Below are positions 23,329 to 34,861 of a stretch of DNA of 64,000 nt, piece by piece. Numbering within the stretch: the first letter of the stretch is position 1; each line of letters starts with the position of its first letter. The DNA comes from Liolophura sinensis (taxonomy: Eukaryota > Mollusca > Polyplacophora > Chitonida > Chitonidae): contig NW_027018055.1 in the NCBI RefSeq assembly GCF_032854445.1, positions 1-64,000 of the forward strand, read 5' to 3'. The notes beneath the pieces are model-generated. The model saw only the letters and a list, made by a program, of their open reading frames with translations. It was not told the origin of the DNA and made no database searches. Made by a program: the position numbers and the translations under genes.

Positions 23329-26300
23329 GTGCCTAGCAACGGCTATTACTCCATGGAAACCAGGGATATTGGCAATTTTTTAACAGCTGCCGATGCCTGG
23401 CCCAATTCCGCATCTTTTGGCACCTTATAAATGTGGGTCAGTGTTTAGTTGTACTTTTTACAGCAGACTGTATCAAGTACCTTGTGATTTTTATGTACAA
23501 AAGGTGTGGTTTTTCTACACGTAAATAAAGACATTGAGATTGTCTTGCACTTAGAAGTAACACAATTGCTGGGTGAGTTAAATGGGCTTATCCCAAAGAT
23601 TTGACGTCTTCTGGGCTACCGAACGGCACATAACTTATAGTCAAAAGTTGAATATAGTAATGACCAGTCGCGATTGTACAGAGTACAGTGTAGCCGGCTT
23701 CAATTAACAAAAACACCAGGCAAAAATGCAAAAGTGGAAAAACTGTTCCAGTGCAACTAGTAAGAGGCTAATCCGACGTATTTTGTGACGAGAATTTAAA
23801 TGGTGCAATCCCCGTTGCTCTCCGACCAATACTTTTGGCTGTAGCGACAATTGATTGATCATTTATGTCATAATCACGTGCGTAGCAACGGCTCTTACTC
23901 CATGGAAACCAGGGAAATTTGCAATTTTTCAACAGCTGCCGATGCCTGGCCCAATTCCGCATCTTTTGGCACCTTACTGAAGTGGGTCAGTGTTCAGTTG
24001 TACTTTTTACAGCAGACTGTATCAAGTACCTTGTGTTTTTCATGTACAAATAATGTGGTTTTTCTACACGTAGATAAAGACATTGAGATTGTCTTTGACT
24101 TAGAGGTAAGGCAATTGCTGGGTGAGTTAAATGGGCTTAGCCCAAAGACTTCAGGTTTTCTGGGTTACAGAAGGGCACATAACATATAGTCAAAAGTTGA
24201 ATATAGTAATGACCAGTCGCGATGGTACATAGTACACTGTAGCCGATTTCAATTAACAAAAAGACCAGGCAAAAATGCAAAATTGGAAAAATTGTTCCAG
24301 TGCTGCTGACAAGAGGCTAATCCGACGTATTTTGTGACGACAAATCGAATGGTGCAAACCGCGTTGCTCTCCGACCAATACTTTTGGCTGTAGTGACAAT
24401 TGAATGATCATTGATGTCATAATCACGTGCCCAGCAACGTCTCTTACTCCATGGAAACCAGGAAAATTTGCAATTTTTCAACAGCTGCCGATGCCTGGCT
24501 GAATTCCGCATCTTTTGGCACCTTATTCATGTGGGTCTGTAGTCAGTTGTACTTTTTACAGCAGACTGTATCAAGTACCTTGTGATTTTTATGTACAAAA
24601 GGTGTGGTTTTTCTACACGTAAATAAAGACATTGAGATTGTCTTGCACTTAGAAATAAGACAATTGCTGGGTGAGTTAAATGCGCTTAGCCCAAAGATTT
24701 CAGGTCTTCTGGGCTACCGAAGGGCACATAACTTATAGTCAAAAGTTGAATATAGTAATGACCAGTCGCGATTGTACAGAGTACAGTGTAGCCGAATTCA
24801 ATTAACAAAAAAACCAGGCAAAAATGCAAAAGTGGAAAAATTGTTCCAGTGCTGCTGGTAAGAGGCTAATCCAACGTATTTTGTGGCGAGAAATCGAATG
24901 GTGCAAACCGCGTTGCTCTCCGACCAATACTTTTGGCTGTAGTGACAATTGAATGATCATTGATGTCATAATCACGTGCCCAGCAACGGCTCTTACTCCA
25001 TGGAAACCAGGGAAATTTGCAATTTTTCAACAGCTGCCGATGCCTGGCCCAATTCCGCATCTTTTGGCACCTTACTGAAGTGGGTCAGTGTTCAGTTGTA
25101 CTTTTTACAGCAGACTGTATCAAGTACCTTGTGTTTTTAACGTACAAATGGCGTGGTTTTTCTACACGTAGATAAAGACATTGAGATTGTCTTGCACTTA
25201 GAAGTAAGGCAATTGCTGGGTGAGTTAAATGGGCTTGGCCCAAAGATTTGTCGTCTTCTGGGCTACCGAAGGGCACATAACTTATAGTCAAAAGTTGAAT
25301 ATAGTAATGACCAGTCGCGATTGTACAGAGTACAGTGTAGTCGATTTCAATTAACAAAAAGACCCGGCAAAAATGCAAAAGTGGAAAAAATGTTCCAGTG
25401 CTGCTGGTAAGAGGCTAATCCAACGTATTTTGTGACGAGAAATCGAATGGTGCAAACCGCGTTGCTCTCCGACCAATACTTTTGGCTGTAGTGACAATTG
25501 AATGATCATTGATGTCATAATCACGTGCCCAGCAACGTCTCTTACTCCATGGAAACCAGGAAAATTTGCAATTTTTCAACAGCTGCCGATGCCTGGCTCA
25601 ATTCCGCATCTTTTGACACCTTACTGAAGTGGGTCAGTGTTCAGTTGTACTTTTTACAGCAGACTGTATCAAGTACCTTGTGTTTTTAACGTACAAATGG
25701 TGTGGTTTTTCTACACGTAGATGAAGACATTGAGATTGTCTTGGACTTAGAAATAAGACAATTGCTGGGTGAGTTAAATGGGCTTAGCCCAAAGATTTCA
25801 GGTCTTCTGGGCTACCGAAGGGCACATAACTTATAGTCAATAGTTGAATATAGTAATGACCAGTCGCGATTGTACAGAGTACAGTGTAGCCGGTTTTAAT
25901 TAACAAAAAGACCAGGCAAAAATGCAAAAGTGGAAAAACTGTTCCAGTGCTACTAGTAAGAGGCTAATCCGACGTATTTTGTGACGAGAAATCGAATGGT
26001 GCAATCCGCGTTGCTCTCCGACCAATACTTTTGGCTGTAGCGACAATTGAATGATCATTTATATCATAATCACGTGCCCAGCAACGTCTCTTACTCCATG
26101 GAAACCAGGAAAATTTGCAATTTTTCAACAGCTGCCGATGCCTGGCTAAATTCCGCATCTTTTGGCACCTGATTCATGTGGGTCTGTTGTCAGTTGTACT
26201 TTTTACAGCAGACTGTATCAAGTACCTTGTGATTTTTATGTACAAAAGGTGTGGTTTTTCTACACGTAAATAAAGACATTGAGATTGTCTTGCACTTAGA

Positions 26301-26529
26301 AGTAAGACAATTGCTGGGTGAGTTAAATGGGCTTAGCCCAAAGATTTGACGTCTTCTGGGCTACCGAAGGGCACATAACTTATAGTCAAAAGTTGAATAT
26401 AGTAATGACCAGTCGCGATTGTACAGAGTACAGTGTAGCCGGCTTCAATTAACAAAAACACCAGGCAAAAATCCAAAAGTGGAAAAACTGTTCCAGTGCA
26501 ACTAGTAAGAGGCTAATCCGACGTATTTT

Positions 26530-26545
26530 GTGACGATGCTCTCCG
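26530..26545. other. 24-bp deletion junction in unit 48
   Basis: TTGTGACGA is joined directly to TGCTCTCCGACC. The paralogous place near 32.02-32.06 kb has 24 more bases between these (beginning GAATTTGAATGG). This produces the shortest interval of the window, 525 bp. I see no clear microhomology at the joint. Confidence 0.85.
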
Positions 26546-28508
26546 ACCAATACTTTTGGCTGTAGTGACAATTGAATAATCATTGATGTCATAATCACGT
26601 GCCCAGCAACGTCTCTTACTCCATGGAAACCAGGTAAATTTGCAATTTTTCAACAGCTGCCGATGCCTGGCCCAATTCCGCATCTTTTGGCACCTTACTG
26701 AAGTGGGTCAGTGTTCAGTTGTACTTTTTACAGCAGACTGTATCAAGTACCTTGTGTTTTTCACGTACAAATGGTGTGGTTTTTCTACATGTAGATAAAG
26801 ACATTGAGATTGTCTTGCACTTAGAAGTAAGCCAATTGCTGGGTGAGTTAAATGGGCTGGGCCCAAAGATTTGTCGTCTTCTGGGCTACCGAAGGGCACA
26901 TAACTTATAGTGAAAAGTTGAATATAGTAATGGACCAGTCGCGATTGTACAGAGTACAGTGTAGCCGATTTCAATTAACAAAAAGACCCAGGCAAAAAAT
27001 GCAAAAGTGGAAAAAATCTTCCAGTGCTGCTGGTAAAGGAGGCCTAATCCGACGTATTTTGTGACGAGAAATCGAAATGGTGCAAACCGCGGTTGCTCTC
27101 CGACCAATAGTTTTGGCTGTAGTGACAATTGAATGATCATTGATGTCATAATCACGTGCCCAGCAACGTCTCTTACTCCATGGAAACCAAAGAAATTTGC
27201 AATTTTTCAACAGCTGCCGATGCTGGCTCAATTCCGCATCTTTTGGCACCTTACTGAAGTGGGTCAGTGTTCAGTTGTACTTTTTACAGCAGACTGTATC
27301 AAGTACCTTGTGTTTTTCACGTACAAATGGTGTGGTTTTTCTACACGTAGATAAAGACATTGAGATTGCCTTGCACTTAGAAGTAAGGCAATTGCTGGGT
27401 GAGTTAAATGGGCTTGGCCCAAAGATTTGTCGTCTTCTGGGCTACCGAAAGGGCACATAACTTATAGTCAAAAGTTGAATATAGTAATGACCAGTCGCGA
27501 TTGTACAGAGTACAGTGTAGTCGATTTCAATAACAAAAAGACCAGGCAAAAAATGGCAAAATTGGAAAAATTGTTCCAGTGCTGCTGACAAGAGGCTAAT
27601 CCGACGTATTTTGTGACGACAAATCGAATGGTGCAAACCGCGTTGCTCTCCGACCAATACTTTTGGCTGTAGTGACAATTGAATGATCATTGATGTCATA
27701 ATCACGTGCCCAGCAACGGCTCTTACTCCATGGAAACCAAGGAAATTTGCAATTTTTCAACAGCTGCCGATGCCTGGCTCAATTCCGCATCTTTTGGCAC
27801 CCTTACTGAAGTGGGTCAGTGTCAGTTGTACTTTTTACAGCAGACTGTATCAAGTACCTTGTGTTTTTCACGTACAAATGGTGTGGTTTTTCTACACGTA
27901 GAATAAAGACATTGAGATTGTCTTGCACTTAGAAGTAAGGCAATTGCTGGGTGAGTTAAATGGGCTTGGCCCAAAGATTTGTCGTCTTCTGGCTACCGAA
28001 GGGCACATAACTTATAGTCAAAAGTTGAATATAGTAATGACCAGTCGCGATTGTACAGAGTAACAGTGTAGTCGATTTCAATTAACAAAAAGACCAGGCA
28101 AAATGCAAAAGTGGAAAAAATGTTCCAGTGCTGCTGGTAAGAGGCTAATCCGACGTATTTTGTGACGAGAAATCGAAGGTGCAAACCGCGTTGCTCTCGA
28201 CCAATAGTTTTGGCTGTAGTGACAATTGAATGATCATTGATGTCATAATCACGTGCCCAGCAACGTCTCTTACACCATGGAAACCAAAGAAATTTGCAAT
28301 TTTTCAACAGCTGCCGATGCCTGGCTCAATTCCGCATCTTTTGGCACCTTACTGAATTGGGTCAGTGTTCAGTTGTACTTTTTACAGCAGACTGTAATCA
28401 AGTACCTTGTGTTTTTCACGTACAAATGGTGTGGTTTTTCTACACGTAGATAAAGACATTGAGATTGTCTTGGACTTAGAAATAAGACAATTGCTGGGTG
28501 AGTTAAAT

Positions 28509-28534
28509 GGGCTTGAAGGGACTTTGGGCCAAAG
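28509..28534. other. 11-bp palindromic insertion in unit 52
   Basis: The usual GGGCTTGGCCCAAAG is replaced by GGGCTTGAAGGGACTTTGGGCCAAAG split by about 11 extra bases. The added CTTTGGG is the reverse complement of the neighbouring CCCAAAG, so the insert looks templated from the opposite strand. This accounts for the 560-bp interval. It is either a fold-back replication event or a read artefact. Confidence 0.75.
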
Positions 28535-28812
28535 ATTTCAGGTCTTCTGGGATACCGAAGGGCACATAACTTATAGTCAATAGTTGAATATAGTAATGAC
28601 CAGTCGCGATTGTACAGAGTACAGTGTAGCCGGTTTTAATTAACAAAAACACCAGGCAAAAATGCAAAAGTGGAAAAACTGTTCCAGTGCTACTAGTAAG
28701 AGGCTAATCCGACTATTTTGTGACGAGAAATCGAATGGTGCAAACCGCGTTGCTCTCTGACCAATACTTTTGGCTGTAGAGACAATTCAATGAACATTGA
28801 TGTCATAATCAC

Positions 28813-31800
28813 GTGCCTAGCAACGGTTATTACTCCATGGAAACCAGGGATATTGGCAATTTTTTAACAGCTGCCGATGCCTGCCCAATTCCGCATCTTT
28901 TGGCACCTTATAAATGTGGGTCAGTGTTTAGTTGTACTTTTTACAGCAGACTGTATCAAGTACCTTGTGATTTTTAATGTACAAAAGGTGTGGTTTTTCT
29001 ACACGTAAATAAAGACATTGAGATTGTCTTGCACTTAGAAGTAACACCAATTGCTGGTGTGAGTTAAATGGGCTTTATGCCCCAAGATTTGACGTCTTTC
29101 TGGGCTACCGAACGGCACATAACTTATAGTCAAAAGTTGAATATAGTAATGACCAGTCGCGATTGTACAGAGTACAGTGTAGCCGGCTTCAATTAACAAA
29201 ACACCAGGCAAAAATGCAAAGTGGAAAAACTGTTCCAGTGCAACTAGTAAGAGGCTAATCCGACGTATTTTGTGACGAGAATTTAAATGGTGCAATCCCG
29301 TTGCTCTCCGACCCAATACTTTTGGCTGTAGCGACAATTGATTGATCCTTTATGTCATAATCACGTGCGTAGCAACGGCTCTTACTCCATGGAAACCAGG
29401 GAAATTTGCAATTTTTCAACAGCTGCCGATGCCTGGCCCAATTCCGCATCTTTTGGCACCTTAGTGAAGTGGGTCCAGTGTTCAGTTGTACTTTTTACAG
29501 CAGACTGTAATCAAGTACCCTTGTGTTTTTCATGTACAAATAATGTGGTTTTTCTACACGTAGATAAAGACATTGAGATTGTCTTTGACTTAGAAGTAAG
29601 GCAATTGCTGGGTGAGTTAAATGGGCTTAGCCCAAAGACTTCAGGTTTTCTGGGTTACAGAAGGGCACATAACATATAGTCAAAAGTTGAATATAGTCAT
29701 GACCAGTCGCGATGGTACATAGTACACTGTAGCCGATTTCAATTAACAAAAAGACCAGGCAAAAATGCAAAATTGGAAAAATTGTTCCAGTGCTGCTGAC
29801 AAGAGGCTAATCCGACGTATTTTGTGACGACAAATCGAATGGTGCAAACCGCGTTGCTCTCCGACCAATACTTTTGGCTGTAGTGACAATTGAATGATCA
29901 TTGATGTCATAATCACGTGCCCAGCAACGTCTCTTACTCCATGGAAACCAGGAAAATTTGCAATTTTTCAACAGCTGCCGATGCCTGGCTGAATTCCGCA
30001 TCTTTTGGCACCTTATTCATGTGGGTCTGTAGTCAGTTGTACTTTTTACAGCAGACTGTATCAAGTACCTTGTGATTTTTATGTACAAAAGGTGTGGTTT
30101 TTCTACACGTAGATAAAGACATTGAGATTGTCTTGCACTTAGAAATAAGACAATTGCTGGGTGAGTTAAATGCGCTTAGCCCAAAGATTTCAGGTCTTCT
30201 GGGCTACCGAAGGGCACATAACTTATAGTCAAAAGTTGAATATAGTAATGACCAGTCGCGATTGTACAGAGTACAGTGTAGCCGAATTCAATTAACAAAA
30301 AAACCAGGCAAAAATGCAAAAGTGGAAAAATTGTTCCAGTGCTGCTGGTAAGAGGCTAATCCAACGTATTTTGTGGCGAGAAATCGAATGGTGCAAACCG
30401 CGTTGCTCTCCGACCAATACTTTTGGGTGTAGTGACAATTGAATGATCATTGATGTCATAATCACGTGCCCAGCAACGGCTCTTACTCCATGGAAACCAG
30501 GGAAATTTGCAATTTTTCAACAGCTGCCGATGCCTGGCCCAATTCCGCATCTTTTGGCACCTTACTGAAGTGGGTCAGTGTTCAGTTGTACTTTTTACAG
30601 CAGACTGTATCAAGTACCTTGTGTTTTTAACGTACAAATGGCGTGGTTTTTCTACACGTAGATAAAGACATTGAGATTGTCTTGCACTTAGAAGTAAGGC
30701 AATTGCTGGGTGAGGTAAATGGGCTTGGCCCAAAGATTTGTCGTCTTCTGGGCTACCGAAGGGCACATAACTTATAGTCAAAAGTTGAATATAGTAATGA
30801 CCAGTCGCGATTGTACAGAGTACAGTGTAGTCGATTTCAATTAACAAAAAGACCCGGCAAAAATGCAAAAGTGGAAAAAATGTTCCAGTGCTGCTGGTAA
30901 GAGGCTAATCCGACGTATTTTGTGACGAGAAATCGAATGGTGCAAACCGCGTTGCTCTCCGACCAATACTTTTGGCTGTAGTGACAATTCAATGATCATT
31001 GATGTCATAATCACGTGCCCAGCAACGGTCTCTTACTCCATGGAAACCAGGAAAATTTGCAATTTTTCAACAGCTGCCGATGCCTGGCTCAATTCCCGCA
31101 TCTTTTGACACCTTACTGAAGTGGGTCAGTGTTCAGTTGTACTTTTTACAGCAGACTGTATCAAGTACCTTGTGTTTTTCACGTACAAATGGTGTGGTTT
31201 TTCTACACGTAGATAAAGACATTGAGATTGTCTTGGACTTAGAAATAAGACAATTGCTGGGTGAGTTAAATGGGCTTAGCCCAAAGATTTCAGGTCTTCT
31301 GGGCTACCGAAGGGCACATAACTTATAGTCAATAGTTGAATATAGTAATGACCAGTCGCGATTGTACAGAGTACAGTGTAGCCGGTTTTAATTAACAAAA
31401 AGACCAGGCAAAAATGCAAAAGTGGAAAAACTGTTCCAGTGCTACTAGTAAGAGGCTAATCCGACGTATTTTGTGACGAGAAATCGAATGGTGCAATCTG
31501 CGTTGCTCTCCGACCAATACTTTTGGCTGTAGCGACAATTGAATGATCATTTATATTATAATCACGTGCCCAGCAACGTCTCTTACTCCATGGAAACCAG
31601 GAAAATTTGCAATTTTTCAACAGCTGCCGATGCCTGGCTAAATTCCGCATCTTTTGGCACCTGATTCATGTGGGTCTGTTGTCAGTTGTACTTTTTACAG
31701 CAGACTGTATCAAGTACCTTGTGATTTTTATGTACAAAAGGTGTGGTTTTTCTACACGTAAATAAAGACATTGAGATTGTCTTGCACTTAGAAGTAAGAC

Positions 31801-32663
31801 AATTGCTGGGTGAGTTAAATGGGCTTAGCCCAAAGATTTGACGTCTTCTGGGCTACCGAAGGGCACATAACTTATAGTCAAAAGTTGAATATAGTAATGA
31901 CCAGTCGCGATTGTACAGAGTACAGTGTAGCCGGCTTCAATTAACAAAAACACCAGGCAAAAATCCAAAAGTGGAAAAACTGTTCCAGTGCAACTAGTAA
32001 GAGGCTAATCCGACGTATTTTGTGACGAGAATTTGAATGGTGCAATCCCCGTTGCTCTCCGACCAATACTTTTGGCTGTAGTGACAATTGAATAATCATT
32101 GATGTCATAATCACGTGCCCAGCAACGTCTCTTACTCCATGGAAACCAGGAAAATTTGCAATTTTTCAACAGCTGCCGATGCCTGGCTCAATTCCGCATC
32201 TTTTGGCACCTTACTGAAGTGGGTCAGTGTTCAGTTGTACTTTTTACAGCAGACTGTATCAAGTACCTTGTGTTTTTCACGTACAAATGGTGTGGTTTTT
32301 CTACACGTAGATAAAGACATTGAGATTGTCTTGCACTTAGAAGTAAGCCAATTGCTGGGTGAGTTAAATGGGCTGGGCCCAAAGATTTGTCGTCTTCTGG
32401 GCTACCGAAGGGCACATAACTTATAGTGAAAAGTTGAATATAGTAATGACCCGTCGCGATTGTACAGAGTACAGTGTAGCCGATTTCAATTAACAGAAAG
32501 ACCAGGCAAAAATGCAAAAGTGGAAAAAATCTTCCAGTGCTGCTGGTAAAAGGCTAATCCGACGTATTTTGTGACGAGAAATCGAATGGTGCAAACCGCG
32601 TTGCTCTCCGACCAATACTTTTGGCTGTAGCGACAATTGAATGATCATTGATGTCATAATCAC
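28813..32663. repeat. higher-order repeat copy 4, at least seven monomers (units 53-59)
   Basis: Anchors are 28813, 29365, 29917, 30466, 31015, 31566 and 32115; types are C, A, B, A, A, B, A. Units 56-59 track units 46-49 of copy 3 closely, sharing TTTTTAACGTAC with GGCGTGG, GACCCGGC, GACACCTTACTG, and TTATATCATAATC or TTATATTATAATC. There is no terminal GAATTGGG monomer. After 32664 the series passes into a different monomer set, so this is the right-hand limit of the higher-order organisation. Confidence 0.9.
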
Positions 32664-34861
32664 GTGCCCAGCAACGGCTCTTACTCCATGGAAACCAGAG
32701 ATATTTGCAATTTGTTAACAGCTGCCGATGCCTGGCTCAATTCCGCATCTTTTGGCATCTGATAAATGTGGGTGAGTGTTTAGTTGTACTTTTTACAGCA
32801 GACTGTATCAAGTGCCTTGTGTTTTTTATGTACAAATGGTGTGGTTTTTCTACAAGTAGATAAAGACATTGAGATTGTCTTGGACTTAGAAGTAAGACAA
32901 TTGCTGGGTGAGTTAAATGGGCTTGCCCCAAAGATTTCAGGTCTTCTGGGCTACCGAAGGGCACATAACTTATAGTCAAAAGTTGAATATAGTAATGACC
33001 AGTCGCGATTGTACAGAGTACAGTGTAGCCGATTTCAATTAACAAAAAGACCAGGCAAAAATGCAAAAGTGAAAAAACTGTTCCAGTGCTACTAGTAAGA
33101 GGCTAATACGACGTATTTTGTGACGAGAAATCGAATGGTGCAAACCGCGTTGCTCTCCGACCAATACTTTTGGCTGTAGTGACAATTGAATGATCATTGA
33201 TGTCATAATCACGTGCCCAGCAACGTCTCTTACTCCATGGAAACCAGGGAAATTTGCAACTTTTCAACAGCTGCCGATGCCTGGCTCAATTCCGCATCTT
33301 TTGGCACCTTACTGAAGTGGGTCAGTGTTAAGTTGTACTTTTTACAGCAGACTGTATCAAGTACCTTGTGTTTTTCACGTACAAATGGTGTGGTTTTTCT
33401 ACACGTAGATAAAGACATTGAGATTGTCTTGCACTTAGAAGTAAGGCAATTGCTGGGTGAGTTAAATGGGCTTGGCCCAAAGATTTGTCGTCTTCTGGGC
33501 TACCGAAGGGCACATAACTTATAGTCAAAAGTTGAATATAGTAATGACCAGTCGCGATTGTACAGAGTACAGTGTAGCCGATTTCAATTAACAAAAAGAC
33601 CAGGCAAAAATGCAAAAGTGGAAAAAATGATCCAGTGCTGCTGGTAAGAGGCTAATCCGACGTATTTTGTGACGAGAAATCGAATGGTGCAAACCGCGTT
33701 GCTCTCCGACCAATACTTTTGGCTGTAGCGACAATTCAATGATCATTGATGTCATAATCACGTGCCCAGCAACGGCTCTTACTCCATGGAAACCAGGGAT
33801 ATTTGCAATTTTTCAACAGCTGCCGATGCCTGGCTCAATTCCGCATCTTTTGGCACCTTACTGAAGTGGGTCAGTGTTCAGTTGTACTTTTTACAGCAGA
33901 CTGTATCAAGTACCTTGTGTTTTTTTTATGTACAATTGATGTGGTTTTTCTACACGTAGATAAAGACATTGAGATTGTCTTCGACTTAGAAGTAAGGCAA
34001 TTGCTGGGTGAGTTAAATCGGCTTAGCCCAAAGATTTGACGTCTTCTGGGCTACCGAAGGGCACATAACATATAGTCAAAAGTTGAATATAGTAATGACC
34101 AGTCGCGATGGTACATAGTACAGTGTAGTCGATTTCAATTAACAAAAAGACCAGGCAAAAATGCAAAAGTGGAAAAAATGTTCCAGTGCTGCTGGTAAGA
34201 GGCTAATCCGACGTATTTTGTGACGAGAAATCGAATGGTGCAAACCGCGTTGCTCTCCGACCAACAGTTTTGGCTGTAGTGACACTTCAATGATCATTGA
34301 TGTCATAATCACGTGCCCAGCAACGTCTCTTACTCCATGGAAACCAAAGAAATTTGCAATTTTTCAACAGCTGCCGATGCCTGGCTCAATTCCGCATCTT
34401 TTGGCACCTTACTGAAGTGGGTCAGTGTTCAGTTGTACTTTTTACAGCAGACTGTATCAAGTACCTTGTGTTTTTCATGTACAAATGGTGTGGTTTTTCT
34501 ACACGTAGATAAAGACATTGAGATTGTCTTCGACTTAGAAGTAAGGCAATTGCTGGGTGAGTTAAATGGGCTTAGCCCAAAGATTTCAGGTCTTCTGGGT
34601 TACCGAAGGGCACATAACATATAGTCAAAAGTTGAATATAGTAATGACCAGTCGCGATGGTACATAGTACAGTGTAGCCGATTTCAATTAACAAAAAGAC
34701 CAGGCAAAAATGCAAAATTGGAAAAATTGTTCCAGTGCTGCTGACAAGAGGCTAATCCGACGTATTTTGTGACGACAAATCGAATGGTGCAAACCGCGGC
34801 GCTCTCCGACCAATACTTTTGGCTGTAGTGACAATTGAATGATCATTGATGTCATAATCAC
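32664..34861. repeat. units 60-63 (C, A, A, A; anchors 32664, 33213, 33762, 34313)
   Basis: This is the first block of the B/C-rich zone. Unit 60 has CCAGAGATATTTGC and CATCTGATAAATGTGGG, the form that returns at 36510 and 40354. Unit 62 has a lengthened T-run, TTTTTTTATGTAC, and CTTCGACTTAG; a relative is found at 41453 and 43647. Unit 63 has CCAACAGTTTT upstream and combines CTTCGACTTAG with ACATATAG. Confidence 0.92.

Larger units (their letters stand above)
23329..28812. repeat. higher-order repeat copy 3: ten monomers, 5484 bp (units 43-52)
   Basis: Anchors are 23329, 23878, 24427, 24976, 25525, 26074, 26599, 27156, 27706 and 28253; types are C, A, B, A, A, B, A, A, A, A(GAATTGGG). The opening C-A-B-A matches copies 1 and 2. 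The fifth position (C) is replaced by an A-B-A insert (25525-27155) also found in copy 4 at 31015-32663, and earlier in part near 10.1-11.2 kb. Interval 26074-26599 is only 525 bp. Intervals from 26599 to 28812 are 557, 550, 547 and 560 bp and carry many single-base indels. Confidence 0.92.
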
